Notes under the pieces: generated by a model
Seen by the model: only the letters and a program-made list of their open reading frames with translations
Databases searched by the model: none
Told to the model about the DNA's origin: nothing
Program-made: the position numbers and the translations under genes
DNA from: Pseudomonadota bacterium
Lineage (GTDB): Bacteria > Pseudomonadota > Alphaproteobacteria > Rhizobiales > Hyphomicrobiaceae
Assembly (NCBI GenBank): GCA_023405815.1
Contig: JAEXXM010000072.1
Span: 1-64,000, forward strand
Direction of reading: 5' to 3'
Length of the DNA: 64,000 bases
Shown: positions 52,926-62,460 of the stretch, one piece after another
Position numbering within the stretch: position 1 is the first letter of the stretch
Layout of the letters: each line of letters starts with the position of its first letter

Positions 52926-54131
52926 GTGGCCGAAACGCGCCCGACCATACTGCAGATCATCCCCGAGCTCGATACCGGCGGAGCCGAGCTTTCCACCATC
53001 GAGATCGCCGATGCCGTGCACTCCGCCGGCGGGCGCTGCATCGTGCTCACCGAAGGGGGGCGCCTTGTGCAGCGCCTCCGTGATGCGGGGGCCGAGGTAT
53101 ACTTCTTCCCTGCTGCCTCCAAGAATCCCATACGCCTGCTCTGGAACGCCCACCGCATCGCCTCCATAGTCCGCCGCGAGCACGTGTCCCTCATTCATGC
53201 GCGCAGCAGAGCGCCCGCATGGAGCGGCCTGATCGCCGCCCGCCGCACCGGGATCCCCTTCGTCACCACCTACCATGGCGCCTATTCGGAGAAGTCCGAT
53301 CTGAAGCGGCTGTATAACAGCGTCATGGCGCGCGGCGACGTGGTGATCGCCAACTCGCACTACACCGCCGATCTCATCCGCATGCGCTACGGCACGCCGC
53401 GCGCAAAGCTGCGCGTCATCTATCGCGGCGTCGATGGACGCCTGTTCGATCCCGTCAACGTTGCTGAAGATCGCGTTGCGGCCGTGCGCCGCCGCTGGGG
53501 CGTCGACGATAAGCAGCGCGTCGTGCTGCATGCCGCGCGTCTGACACCCTGGAAGGGCCAGCCGACCGTTATAAACGCGGCGCAATTGCTCGCTCAGCGC
53601 GGCCTCATCGACGATGTCGTGTTCATCCTCGCCGGCGACGCACAGCGCCGCGGCGCCTACAGAGCTTCACTCGTGGAGCAGATCGGCGCCGCCGGCCTCG
53701 ATGACCGCGTGCGCATCGTCGGCCATGAGGACGACATGGCCGCCGCGTTCCGTGCCTCTCACGTCGCCGTCGTCGCCTCGGTCGAGCCCGAGGCGTTCGG
53801 CCGCGCCGCAACAGAGGCGCAAGTCATGGCAACGCCCGTCATCGCCACCGACATCGGCGCCCCGCCTGAGACCGTCCGCGGCCGCCCCGGCGTTTCCCCG
53901 GATCAGGCAACCGGATGGCTGGTACCGCCGGAGGACGCATCGAGCCTCGCCGATGCCGTCGCCGAGGCGCTCGCCATGCCGGACGACGAGCGCACGCGCA
54001 TAGGCCAGCGTGCGCGCGAGCATGTCTTGAAGTCGTTCTCGCTGCGGCAGATGAAGCAGCAGACTCTGCAGGTCTACGACGAGTTGCTCGGCACCAGGCT
54101 CGCCGCCCGTGATAACCCGTCGCCGGCCTAA
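52926..54131 (+). CDS. GT4-family glycosyltransferase
   Basis: A 401-residue GT-B-fold enzyme. The N-terminal acceptor domain reads ILQIIPELDTGGAELSTIEIADAVHSAGG. The C-terminal donor domain has FILAGDAQRRGAYRASLVEQI and RVRIVGHEDDMAAAFRASHVAVVASVEPEAFGRAATEAQVMATPVIATDIGAPPETV, with the E-x7-E motif typical of GT4. It probably adds sugars to LPS, capsule or exopolysaccharide. The start is GTG 52926 with GCCGGAGGATAGC upstream. It is divergent from the hydrolase (34 bp between starts) and overlaps speE tail to tail by 4 bp. Confidence 0.92.
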   Translation: MAETRPTILQIIPELDTGGAELSTIEIADAVHSAGGRCIVLTEGGRLVQRLRDAGAEVYFFPAASKNPIRLLWNAHRIASIVRREHVSLIHARSRAPAWSGLIAARRTGIPFVTTYHGAYSEKSDLKRLYNSVMARGDVVIANSHYTADLIRMRYGTPRAKLRVIYRGVDGRLFDPVNVAEDRVAAVRRRWGVDDKQRVVLHAARLTPWKGQPTVINAAQLLAQRGLIDDVVFILAGDAQRRGAYRASLVEQIGAAGLDDRVRIVGHEDDMAAAFRASHVAVVASVEPEAFGRAATEAQVMATPVIATDIGAPPETVRGRPGVSPDQATGWLVPPEDASSLADAVAEALAMPDDERTRIGQRAREHVLKSFSLRQMKQQTLQVYDELLGTRLAARDNPSPA

Positions 54132-55060
54132 GCCCGCATCTTCCTCGCCGGCCTGCTTCTGCCGCGCCCGTTCTTTGCGCCGACGAATGCACTGCTCCCC
54201 TCGGCAATCGCCTCCGCGACGACCCTCTCGGCGTAGCGCGGCAGCGCGAACGCGGCGAGGTGCACGGCCGGCGTCCAGTATCTCGTCTTGATGCCGCGCT
54301 TCTGCTGGCGCTTCTCCAGCTTCTTGATCGTGAGGTCGAGGTGGTCGTCCTCGTCCGATGCCCAGTTGATCGCGAACGGGCCGCCGAAGTAGCACGGCTG
54401 CGTGCACATGTATGGCGCCACATGCTCGAACATCGAGGCGAATGCACGCGTCGTATCGCGCAGCTGGTTTGGGAAAAGGAACGGCAGCCCATTCTGCGTG
54501 ACGAGGATGCCGTCGTCCTTTAGCGCCCGCTTGCACGAGGCGAAGAACTCCGGCGTATGCAGCACCGCCGACGGACCGATCGGCTCCGAGGAATCGACGA
54601 TGATCGCGTCGAAGCGCTCGTCCGTCTCGGCGACGAACTTGCGCCCGTCCGCGATCACGACGACGGCACGCTCGTCATCGAAGGCGTTGCCCGGGATTTC
54701 AGGATAGTACTTCAGCGCCGTGTCGATCACGTCGCGGTCGATCTCGCAGAGCATCGCTTTCTCGACGGAAGGGTGCTTCAACACCTCGCGCAGCACGCCC
54801 CCATCCCCGCCGCCGACCACCAGGACCTGCTTGGGCTTGTCGAGTGCCATCAGCGGCACGTGCGCCATCATCTCGTGATAGATGAACTCGTCCGACGTTG
54901 TGAGCTGGCAGACGCCGTCGAGCATCAGCACCGTGCCCCACGTGCGGTTCTTGAATATGATGAGGTGCTGGTGCTCGGTCTTCACCTCGTGCAGCACTTC
55001 GTCCGCGGCGAGGCGCACCCTCCAATGGGGATGAAACGTCTCCTCGATCCAGCGATCCAT
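54128..55060 (-). CDS. speE: Polyamine aminopropyltransferase (spermidine synthase)
   Basis: A 310-residue spermidine synthase. It transfers the aminopropyl group of decarboxylated SAM to putrescine. The motifs are VLVVGGGDGGVLREVLKHPSVEKAMLCEID (dcSAM binding) and DAIIVDSSEPIGPSAVLHTPEFF (catalytic Asp). YEMMAHVPL-like sequence and YRSIP-type substrate contacts are read as HEMMAHVPLMAL. The start MDRWIEETFHPHWRVRL at 55060 follows GCGGAGGAGCACC. A basic C-terminal tail (GRSRPARKMRA) extends beyond the usual end. No speD (SAM decarboxylase) or ornithine decarboxylase gene is nearby. Confidence 0.96.
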   Translation of the reverse strand: MDRWIEETFHPHWRVRLAADEVLHEVKTEHQHLIIFKNRTWGTVLMLDGVCQLTTSDEFIYHEMMAHVPLMALDKPKQVLVVGGGDGGVLREVLKHPSVEKAMLCEIDRDVIDTALKYYPEIPGNAFDDERAVVVIADGRKFVAETDERFDAIIVDSSEPIGPSAVLHTPEFFASCKRALKDDGILVTQNGLPFLFPNQLRDTTRAFASMFEHVAPYMCTQPCYFGGPFAINWASDEDDHLDLTIKKLEKRQQKRGIKTRYWTPAVHLAAFALPRYAERVVAEAIAEGSSAFVGAKNGRGRSRPARKMRA

Positions 55061-55147
55061 GGTGCTCCTCCGCGCCAGGCGCCGGCACATTGGCCGGCGC
55101 CTCGGCAGGGCATAGCACGCGCGGCCGGTTTTTCGAACGCTCGTCAG

Positions 55148-56428
55148 CTATTGCGCCGCGCGGGCGCTGCTCGTGCGCAAGTGCGACAGCACCGCCTCCG
55201 TCGGCCAGCAATCGATCTTGAGGCCGTTGCTCTTCTGGTAGATGCCGACCTGCCGGCGCGTGTTCGATCCGATCTTGCCGTCGATCTTGTCCATCGGATA
55301 CCCGAGCTTCTGCAATAGCTCCTGGATCTCCTTCACCTGTGCGGTACGCGGCTGCGCGACCTGCGCTGCCGGCACGTGGAAGCCCCCGCCGCCCGCGATG
55401 CGGTCCGAAAGGTCGCCGACGAACAGGGCGTAGAGGTCCGACGTGTTGTAGAGCCGGATGACCTTGAAGTTTTCCGTGGCGAGAAAGCCTGGTCCGTAGG
55501 CGCCGGACGGCATCATCAAGTATGCGCTGATGCTGTCCTCCTCGGGGCGGAACGGCTTGGCTCCCGTCCGCTCGAAGCCGAGCTTTCTCCATTCGCCGAT
55601 GGTGCGCTCGCCTGGGGGCCCCTCGAGCGAGCAGTCGCCGCCCTTCGGCATTTGCACCTCATAGCCCCAGCGCAGGCCCCGCACCCAGCCCTTGTTGGCG
55701 AGCTGCCGCGCGGCGGAGGCCAGCGCGTCCGGCACGCTTTCGAAGATGTCGACCTTGCCATCGCCGTCGCCGTCCTCGAGGTGCTTGAAGTACTCCGTCG
55801 GCATGAACTGCGTGAGCCCCACGGCGCCCGCCCATGACGCACGCATCTTCGACCGGGGGACACCTGACTGCAGCATCCTCAGGGCTGAGATCAGCTCCAG
55901 CCTGAACTCGTCCTTACGGCGCCCGGTGAAGGCCTGCGTGGCCAGCACGCGGATCGCGTCATGCGGCAGCTTGTGCGTGCCGTAAGCGGTCTCGCGCCCC
56001 CAGATCGCCACCATGATGTAGCGATCGACGCCCGTGTTCTTCTCGATGTTGATGATGTCCCTCTCGTGCTCCTTGAGGAACTTGCGCCCCTGCACCGCGA
56101 GCGACGAAAGGTACTTCGGATTGAGGTATTCGAACGCCGACTTCGTGAACTCCGCCTGCCCGGCGCTGTCGTCGCGCTTGCGGCCCGCAATGACGAGATC
56201 GGGCAGTGAATAGTCGGGCTTGAGACCCTTGAAGGCAGCATCGAACGTGGTGCGCGAGACGCCCTGCGCCTGCGCCTCCGGCCACAGGCTTTGCAGGAAG
56301 TCCTGGAACGCATCGCTTGCCGATGCGGCAGTGGACGCCGCGGAGAATGCTAAAACGACGGTGAACGCGTGCAGGAGCACGCCCCGCCAATAGCCGCGAA
56401 CGCCCTTAGCCTTGCTGCCAAAGCCCAC
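55148..56428 (-). CDS. Lytic murein transglycosylase with peptidoglycan-binding domain
   Basis: A 426-residue exported enzyme of the MltB (SLT_2) type, which cleaves glycan strands to 1,6-anhydro-muropeptides. A signal segment (VLAFSAASTAASA) precedes FLQSLWPEAQAQGVSRTTFDAAFKGL. The catalytic region includes IWGRETAYGTHKLPHDAIRVLATQAFTGRR with the catalytic Glu in GRETAYG, and AGAVGLTQFMPTEYFKH. The C-terminus has a peptidoglycan-binding type 1 domain (VKEIQELLQKLGYPMDKIDGKIGSNTRRQVGIYQKSNGL). The start is taken as GTG 56428 with GAGGAGG 6 nt upstream. Confidence 0.92.
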   Translation of the reverse strand: MGFGSKAKGVRGYWRGVLLHAFTVVLAFSAASTAASASDAFQDFLQSLWPEAQAQGVSRTTFDAAFKGLKPDYSLPDLVIAGRKRDDSAGQAEFTKSAFEYLNPKYLSSLAVQGRKFLKEHERDIINIEKNTGVDRYIMVAIWGRETAYGTHKLPHDAIRVLATQAFTGRRKDEFRLELISALRMLQSGVPRSKMRASWAGAVGLTQFMPTEYFKHLEDGDGDGKVDIFESVPDALASAARQLANKGWVRGLRWGYEVQMPKGGDCSLEGPPGERTIGEWRKLGFERTGAKPFRPEEDSISAYLMMPSGAYGPGFLATENFKVIRLYNTSDLYALFVGDLSDRIAGGGGFHVPAAQVAQPRTAQVKEIQELLQKLGYPMDKIDGKIGSNTRRQVGIYQKSNGLKIDCWPTEAVLSHLRTSSARAAQ

Positions 56429-56557
56429 TTCGAACCTCCTCGGTGCTGATCGCCGGAACGCCGACGCTAGGCCGCACGTGCTTTCGAACACGTGTCCTCG
56501 TCACTCCAGTTTCCCGGCAAATTTGCGGCCTTGGCCGCGTGCAGCGCCCGTATTGCG

Positions 56558-57550
56558 CTAGCTTGCGTTCTTGAACTGCTGCAAGTGCGCTTCCCAGGCG
56601 AGAGCCTGCACGGTGATGGTTTCCAAATTGTCGAACTCGGGGCGCCAACCGAGCCGCATCCGGATCTTGTCGGATGCGGCAACAATGGCTGCCGGATCGC
56701 CGGGTCGGCGGTCCGACAGGCGCACCTCGAAGTCTGCCCCCGATGTCCGTTTCACGGCATCGATCACCTGCAGCACCGAGAAGCCCTTCGAATAGCCGCA
56801 GTTGAAAACCTCCGACTCCCCGCCCGCGCGAAGGTGTCTTAGTGCCGCCATATGGGCCCGCACGAGATCTGTGACATGGATATAGTCGCGGATGCAGGTG
56901 CCGTCCGCCGTCTGATAATCCGTGCCAAAGACCTGCATGTGCGGCCGTTTTCCGAGCGCCGTCTCGCAGGCGACTTTGATGAGGTGAGTCGCCTGCGGCG
57001 TCGATTGCCCCGAGCGCCCCTTGGGGTCGGCGCCGGCGACGTTGAAATAGCGCAATGCGACGTAGCGGAAGTTGTGTGCTCGTGCTGTATCGGCCAGCAT
57101 GATCTCCGTCATCAGCTTGGACCAGCCGTAGGGCGACATCGGCGCCAGCGCGGCATCCTCGCGCACCGGAATTTCCTTTGGCATGCCATAAACGGCTGCT
57201 GTCGATGAGAAGATGAAGTTCTCGATCCCCATCTCCACCGCGACCTCCATGAGGGCGCGCGACTTGACCGTGTTGTTATGATAGTAGCCCAGCGGGTCAA
57301 CCACCGACTCCGGCACGACAATCGAGCCGGCGAAATGAATGATCGATTTCACCCCGTGCTTGCGTACGATGCTGCGAACGAGCTCCTGGTCGCCGACGTC
57401 ACCGACGACGAGGGTGGCATTGGACGGCACCGCCCAGCGGAAGCCCGTCGACAGGTTGTCGAGCACGACGACACTTTCGCCGCTGTCGAGGAGCTCGAGC
57501 ACCATATGGCTTCCAATGTATCCGGCTCCGCCGGTAACGAGGATGGTCAT
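56558..57550 (-). CDS. galE: UDP-glucose 4-epimerase
   Basis: A 330-residue SDR epimerase interconverting UDP-glucose and UDP-galactose with bound NAD+. TILVTGGAGYIGSHMVLELLDSGESVVVLDNLSTG is the nucleotide site. SPYGWSKLMTEIML holds the Tyr-x3-Lys pair, and RYFNVAGADPKGRSGQ and GTDYQTADGTCIRDYIHVTDL are family signatures. It supplies UDP-Gal for LPS or capsule. It is divergent from galU (170 bp between starts), so galE and galU share a control region. Confidence 0.96.
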   Translation of the reverse strand: MTILVTGGAGYIGSHMVLELLDSGESVVVLDNLSTGFRWAVPSNATLVVGDVGDQELVRSIVRKHGVKSIIHFAGSIVVPESVVDPLGYYHNNTVKSRALMEVAVEMGIENFIFSSTAAVYGMPKEIPVREDAALAPMSPYGWSKLMTEIMLADTARAHNFRYVALRYFNVAGADPKGRSGQSTPQATHLIKVACETALGKRPHMQVFGTDYQTADGTCIRDYIHVTDLVRAHMAALRHLRAGGESEVFNCGYSKGFSVLQVIDAVKRTSGADFEVRLSDRRPGDPAAIVAASDKIRMRLGWRPEFDNLETITVQALAWEAHLQQFKNAS

Positions 57551-57720
57551 CGGTCTTTCGTGCCTTCCGGATGCTGGGGTCGAATTGGGACGAAACTTAC
57601 CACCGCAAGACGTTAACTATGCATTGATCAAAGGTAGCGCCTTTCGCCGGCCTGTCATTCAAGTTCCGCACCAATCCGCATCTCTCCCGAAAAATCATCA
57701 TTAAAGGCTCGGAGTACTCC

Positions 57721-58602
57721 ATGTCCGCCCCGAAGAAGCGCATCCGCAAGGCCGTATTTCCCGTTGCCGGACTGGGGACGCGCTTCTTGCCCGCGACCAA
57801 GGCCATCCCCAAGGAGATGCTCACGGTCGTCGACCGCCCAGTTATTCAGCACGTCGTTGATGAAGCGCGCGCCGCCGGCATTGAGCACTTCGTCTTCGTC
57901 ACCGGACGCAACAAGCCCTCGATCGAGGAACACTTCGACCGGGCTCCCGAGCTCGAGGCGACCCTGTCGGAGCGCGCCAAGACCAAGGAGCTGGCCGAAC
58001 TCGCCAAGGACTTACCCGAGGCGGGCAGCACGAGCTTCACCCGCCAGCAGGCCCCCCTCGGCCTTGGCCACGCTGTCTGGTGTGCGCGCGATATCGTCGG
58101 CGACGAGCCGTTCGCCCTGCTGCTGCCCGATATGCTTCACCACGGTGCGAAGCCGTGCCTCGCAGAGATGATCGAGGCTTACGAGGCGCACGGCGGCAAT
58201 CATATCGCCGTCTCCCCGGTGCCTGAGAGCGAAACCCACCAGTACGGCATCGTCGGCGTCGAGGACCGCACCGCCAAAGTCTCGCGCATCACGCAGATGG
58301 TCGAGAAGCCCAAGCAGGGGACCGCCCCGTCGAACCTCCACATCACCGGCCGCTATATCCTGCAGCCGGAGATCTTCGACATCCTCGCCACGCAGGAGCG
58401 CGGTGCCGGCGGCGAGATCCAGCTCACCGACGGCATGCTCGCCATGTTGAACGCCGGCAAGCCGTTCCACGCCGTGCGCTTCGACGGCACCATCTATGAC
58501 ACCGGCACCAAGATCGGTTTCCTCCTGGCCAACGTCGCCTACGGCCTCGAACGGCCGGAGCTTGCACCCGCTCTCAAGGCCGGCATCGGCAAGCTGGTCT
58601 AG
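57721..58602 (+). CDS. galU: UTP--glucose-1-phosphate uridylyltransferase
   Basis: A 293-residue GalU that makes UDP-glucose from UTP and glucose-1-phosphate. AVFPVAGLGTRFLPATKAIPKEMLTVVDRPVIQHVVDEA is the N-terminal signature. FALLLPDMLH holds the Asp near the metal, and the later QYGIVGVE and MVEKPKQGTAPSN segments fit. GGAG lies 9 nt before ATG 57721. UDP-glucose feeds glycosyltransferases of this window and GalE. Confidence 0.96.
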   Translation: MSAPKKRIRKAVFPVAGLGTRFLPATKAIPKEMLTVVDRPVIQHVVDEARAAGIEHFVFVTGRNKPSIEEHFDRAPELEATLSERAKTKELAELAKDLPEAGSTSFTRQQAPLGLGHAVWCARDIVGDEPFALLLPDMLHHGAKPCLAEMIEAYEAHGGNHIAVSPVPESETHQYGIVGVEDRTAKVSRITQMVEKPKQGTAPSNLHITGRYILQPEIFDILATQERGAGGEIQLTDGMLAMLNAGKPFHAVRFDGTIYDTGTKIGFLLANVAYGLERPELAPALKAGIGKLV

Positions 58603-58639
58603 ATCTCGGTCGAAGGGCGCTGATCGCTCGGATGCACCA

Positions 58640-58733
58640 AAGCACTTCAGCATGGCGCGCAATGCGCGCCATGCTCGGGCGCCGACGGCGCCTGCCGCGA
58701 GCACCCTCTCACCCTCTCGCCCCTCGTGTCAGC
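58640..58733 (+). repeat. Intergenic GC-palindrome repeat, family copy 2
   Basis: The unit begins AAAGCACTTC and contains the hairpin AGCATGGCGCGC-AAT-GCGCGCCATGCT (58649-58675), then GGCGCCGACGGCGCC and CTCGTGTCAGCAGAT. It shares order and sequence with the copy at 58829. The 357-bp space between galU and the outer-membrane gene (58603-58959) is almost wholly made of two such units and holds no gene. Confidence 0.75.
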
Positions 58734-58828
58734 AGATAAGCGCCGCGCAGCGGCAAGGGCGCAAGGCGTCCCGCGCCTTAGCCTCGATTGCCCGAGCATC
58801 CGTCAGCGAGGGCTCGGTCAGGACCGCC

Positions 58829-58955
58829 GAAGCACTTCAGCATGGCACGCATTGCGTGCCATGCTCAGGCGCCAACGGCGCCCGGCGCGAGCGCCGGCCA
58901 CCCACTCGCGCGACAAGAGCCGCACACAAGGGTTCTCACCCCTCGTGTCACCCCA
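58829..58955 (+). repeat. Intergenic GC-palindrome repeat, family copy 3
   Basis: It starts GAAGCACTTC, then the hairpin AGCATGGCACGC-ATT-GCGTGCCATGCT (58839-58865), then GGCGCCAACGGCGCC, CCGGCGCGAGCGCCGG, and TTCTCACCCCTCGTGTCACCCCACGAAT. The arms differ from copy 2 by paired changes (GCGCGC to GCACGC and its complement), so the stem is preserved. Confidence 0.75.
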
Positions 58956-58959
58956 CGAA

Positions 58960-60807
58960 TCAGTGCCTCAGCCGCACGCCTGCCTGCACAATCTCGGCCG
59001 TGTAGCTGCTGTCCGGCTGTGAGCTCTGGAAGTCCACGTGCTGGTAGCGCGCAAAGAGCACGGCCCATCGATTGGCATAGTACTCGGTGCCGACGGCGCC
59101 GGTGAGCTGCTCTTCGTTTATGCCCACGTTGCCAAAGTTGCGCGTGAAGTAGCTGAGGCCTGCGCTGCCGACGAGATACCTTGTGAAGCTGTGGCGCGCC
59201 TCGAGGCCATAGTTGCGCTCCAGGACGCCTGGTGAATCCGTAGTCGTCGTCTCCGCCACCTCGCTCGTCGCCGTGAACGAGAGCACCGTCAGCGGCGTGA
59301 CCTGCCAGGCAAGATCGGCGTCGATGAGCAGGCCATCGACTGGCGGCAGCTCGCGATTGTCCAGCTCCTGATGCCCATAGCCGAGGCTGACATTGCCGCG
59401 CAGGATCTGGCTCACGTCGCCGAAGGACAGCCCGAGTCTGTAACGCTCGCCGGTCGAAGAGCGCAGGATGCCGTCCGAGAACGCCGCCGTGCTGTAGTCG
59501 CGCTGGTTGATCGAGATGTCCGTGAACGCGAACAGATACGGCGAGAATTCCCACCTCGGCCGGACTGCCTCTTCGTACAGCGTATAGTCCCGGTCGGAGT
59601 TGCTTTGCACGACGCCCCCGAGGATGTCGGTCCCATAGCTCGTGTCGATGATGTTGCCGCGGAGCTGGACCGACAAACGGTTGAATCGATGATTGAGTGC
59701 GCCGCGCAGGCGCGTCACCTCGATGTTCGGCCGCGTTCCTGCCGATTGCGCGTTGATCGCCGAGCGGCCTTCCTGCGCGAGCTCGTGCGCGATGAGGCCC
59801 TGCAGATTGGTGAAGCTCGTCACGTCGAGCCGGCCGAGGCCCTCCACGAGGTACGCGCGGTCGTCTTCCGAGGGATACTTGTCGTGGAAGCTGAGATCGC
59901 CGCTGGCCCGCAGCTCCACCGCATGCCGGCTCCAGTTGGAGGCGAGGCGCGCGGCCGGGCGCACCTCCAGCGAGCTGTCACCCTCGGCATTCGGCGCCGC
60001 GAAGAGGTTGCTGTTGAAGTCCCAGTTTGCCTCGACCGTCGTGAACAAAAGGAAGCTGCCGATCCTGGTGCCGAGCTGCGGAAAGGGATCGACGATGAAG
60101 CCCTGGAACGTGCTCGGACTGAAGACCGGATTGCTCTCGTCTGCTTGTAGCAGCAATGGATCATAGCCGGCCGGCTCTCCGACGAACGCGCGAACGTCCT
60201 CGGGCGACCGCATGTCGACCTCGGTGATGTCCTCCTGTCCCTCGACCGGCGCCCACGAGTCGCCGACGGCGATGATCCCGTCCTGCACCGCCGCTTCCTC
60301 GATCACCGGCACTGGATCGCCATCCTGGAGAATGCGTCGCCGCAGCGGCGCCTCATCGCCGGCATCGGAGCCGTCGCCGGAAAGCGCGTCCGAGGTCGCA
60401 AGGAAGTCTCTGCCCGGAAGGACATCCGCGGCTTCGCCAGTACCCGTCTGGGCATCTGCGCCGAAAACATCGTCCAGGGCTGGCCTCAGAGCGTCCGAAG
60501 GCTCTACGATCCCGTCCTCAGCCGGAGGCTGTATAACCGTATCGGGCGCCTGCTCGGGCCCGAAGGCGCCGGAGTCGAACGCTCGCCGGTCCTCCTCGGT
60601 CATCGCCGACGAATCATCGGGCAGCGTAGGCCGTAGGCGCGCCGGGCGACGCGGCGGCTCAGGGCGCCATCCTGGGGGATCGAGTATCTGGGCGCTCGCC
60701 GGGACCGCGCTGAGGCCGCATGCGATTGCGAGCCCGACGCCGAGCGATGCGGCGAAGCCATGGAACATCCGGACGATCTTGCGGTCGCCAGCCAATAGCG
60801 CTCTCAT
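58960..60807 (-). CDS. Outer-membrane beta-barrel protein
   Basis: A 615-residue exported protein. The signal peptide is about residues 14-40 (MFHGFAASLGVGLAIACGLSAVPASAQ). A long acidic and proline-rich region (about 41-215) holds no fold that I recognise. The C-terminal 390 residues alternate aromatic and polar residues in strand-sized blocks (FLLFTTVEANWDFNSNLF, RYRLGLSFGDVSQILRGNVSLGYGHQEL) and end in VQAGVRLRH, as outer-membrane barrels do. It resembles the large barrel group seen in Rhizobiales envelope or polysaccharide loci. The start could be 60807 or 60768. Confidence 0.78.
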   Translation of the reverse strand: MRALLAGDRKIVRMFHGFAASLGVGLAIACGLSAVPASAQILDPPGWRPEPPRRPARLRPTLPDDSSAMTEEDRRAFDSGAFGPEQAPDTVIQPPAEDGIVEPSDALRPALDDVFGADAQTGTGEAADVLPGRDFLATSDALSGDGSDAGDEAPLRRRILQDGDPVPVIEEAAVQDGIIAVGDSWAPVEGQEDITEVDMRSPEDVRAFVGEPAGYDPLLLQADESNPVFSPSTFQGFIVDPFPQLGTRIGSFLLFTTVEANWDFNSNLFAAPNAEGDSSLEVRPAARLASNWSRHAVELRASGDLSFHDKYPSEDDRAYLVEGLGRLDVTSFTNLQGLIAHELAQEGRSAINAQSAGTRPNIEVTRLRGALNHRFNRLSVQLRGNIIDTSYGTDILGGVVQSNSDRDYTLYEEAVRPRWEFSPYLFAFTDISINQRDYSTAAFSDGILRSSTGERYRLGLSFGDVSQILRGNVSLGYGHQELDNRELPPVDGLLIDADLAWQVTPLTVLSFTATSEVAETTTTDSPGVLERNYGLEARHSFTRYLVGSAGLSYFTRNFGNVGINEEQLTGAVGTEYYANRWAVLFARYQHVDFQSSQPDSSYTAEIVQAGVRLRH

Positions 60808-60992
60808 GCGGTGTTTTCACGCGACACGCGAACGCCGTACGCCTTTGAACGCTAGAGAGCATCGGTTAACGCTCTGTTTAGGATGCGGGAGTGAGCCGTG
60901 AACATTGGTTTTGAGGTGCTGGACAGCACGGAAGATTTGTAAGAAACTCTTAATACTTAGGGCGTCGCGAGAGGCATCGGGGGAATGAAGCC

Positions 60993-62018
60993 ATGACGGC
61001 GGCCGAGGGGCCTTTGCGCAAATTTCGAGCGGTAGACGGCGGCAAGAAGCTGAGCCGCCTTCCGGTGGCGTCTGCCCTCCGGACGCTCGATCTCGAATGC
61101 GAGGGCCTGGGCCGTCTGCGCGAGGCCCTCACCGGCCCGATGAGCCGCCCGTTCGGCGATGCCCTGCGCATTCTCCGCTCCGCCAAGGGACGCGTCGTCG
61201 TCACCGGCATCGGCAAGAGCGGCCACGTCGGCCAGAAGGTCGCTGCCACCTTCGCCTCGACGGGGCGCCCGGCGTTCTTCGTGCATCCGACGGAAGCCTC
61301 GCACGGCGACCTCGGCATGATCACCGCCGACGACGTTCTGCTCGCCCTGTCGTGGTCAGGCGAGACCGTCGAGCTGAAGCCGCTGATCACCTATTCGCGG
61401 CGCTATAGCGTGCCGCTGATCGCCATCACCTCGCGAGCCGAGTCCGCGCTCGGCCAGCATTCCGACATCGTGCTCGAGCTGCCGCGTTCCAAGGAGGCGT
61501 GCCCGCACGGCCTCGCGCCGACCACCTCGACCACCATGCAGCTCGCTTTGGGCGACTGCCTCGCCATGGCGCTGCTGGAGGCAAAGGGCTTCACGCCGCA
61601 GGAGTTCAAGGCTTTCCATCCCGGGGGCTCGCTGGGCGCCAGCCTCAAATACGTGTCGGACGTTATGCACACCGGCGATCGCATGCCGATCGCCCGCGAT
61701 ACCGACCAGATGAGCGCCGCCCTCGTCACCATGACGCAGAAGAGCCTTGGCTGCCTCGGCATCGTCGATGCCAAAGGCAAGCTCATCGGCATAGTGACCG
61801 ACGGCGACCTGCGTCGTCACATGGGGCAGGAGCTGGTGAGCCGGCGCACAGTCGACATCATGACCCGCGCCCCGAAGACGGTGAAGCCCGGCATGCTCGC
61901 CTCGGCCGCGCTGGAGCTGATCAATGCATCGCGCATCACGGCGCTGTTCGTGGTCGAGCGCGGCAAGCCGGTCGGCATCGTGCACGTCCACGACCTGCTT
62001 CGCGCCGGCATCGCCTGA
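60993..62018 (+). CDS. kdsD: KpsF/GutQ-type arabinose-5-phosphate isomerase
   Basis: A 341-residue sugar-phosphate isomerase that converts ribulose-5-P to arabinose-5-P, the first step to Kdo. The SIS domain (about 45-210) includes VVVTGIGKSGHVGQKVAATFASTGRPAFFVHPTEASHGDLGMI and FHPGGSLG. A CBS pair follows (SDVMHTGDRMPIARDTDQ and VDIMTRAPKTVKPGML...FVVERGKPVGIVHVHDLLRAGIA). GGGGGAATGAAGCC lies just upstream. Together with lptCA, lptB, galE and galU it points to LPS synthesis. Confidence 0.94.
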   Translation: MTAAEGPLRKFRAVDGGKKLSRLPVASALRTLDLECEGLGRLREALTGPMSRPFGDALRILRSAKGRVVVTGIGKSGHVGQKVAATFASTGRPAFFVHPTEASHGDLGMITADDVLLALSWSGETVELKPLITYSRRYSVPLIAITSRAESALGQHSDIVLELPRSKEACPHGLAPTTSTTMQLALGDCLAMALLEAKGFTPQEFKAFHPGGSLGASLKYVSDVMHTGDRMPIARDTDQMSAALVTMTQKSLGCLGIVDAKGKLIGIVTDGDLRRHMGQELVSRRTVDIMTRAPKTVKPGMLASAALELINASRITALFVVERGKPVGIVHVHDLLRAGIA

Positions 62019-62034
62019 CCGCGAAACAGATTTG

Positions 62035-62460
62035 TCAGCCGACCGCCTCGACGGTCAGCACCGTGCCTTTGCAGCCCATAACGCGCACCTTGGCGCCGGA
62101 CGCTGCCACAGCCCCTTCGGCCACCCACACGCTGTCGCCCAAGCGTACGCTGCCGCGTCCGGCCGCCTCGATCGGCTCGACGACGGTGGCGATCTGACCG
62201 ATAAGCTGGTCGCCGCGCCGGTTGAGGTCCGGCTCGCTCGATTTGATCCCGTAGGACCAGCGCTGGTCGATGACGAGATCGACGACGAGAACCGCGATGC
62301 CGGCCCCGAGCCACGCCCAGCCGTAGGGCGCCCCGGCAAAGCTCTTGAACGCGCCGTAGAGCGCTAACGCCACGCCGACGAACGGCAGCAGCAGGCTCAC
62401 CAGCGCGACGAGCCAGACAAGGCCGCTCGGCCGCGGGGCATCTGGCTCAGTTGAGGGCAT
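62035..62460 (-). CDS. NfeD-like OB-fold membrane protein, shorter copy
   Basis: A 141-residue protein. Two hydrophobic segments (GLVWLVALVSLLLPFVGVALALYG and WAWLGAGIAVLVVDLVID) precede an OB-fold tail of NfeD type: LNRRGDQLIGQIATVVEPIEAAGRGSVRLGDSVWVAEG. It shares the LxG-x-GxxxVRLGDSxW pattern with its upstream neighbour, so the two look like tandem relatives. It overlaps that gene by 14 bp, so translation is coupled. The role is probably to assist the SPFH protein. Confidence 0.78.
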   Translation of the reverse strand: MPSTEPDAPRPSGLVWLVALVSLLLPFVGVALALYGAFKSFAGAPYGWAWLGAGIAVLVVDLVIDQRWSYGIKSSEPDLNRRGDQLIGQIATVVEPIEAAGRGSVRLGDSVWVAEGAVAASGAKVRVMGCKGTVLTVEAVG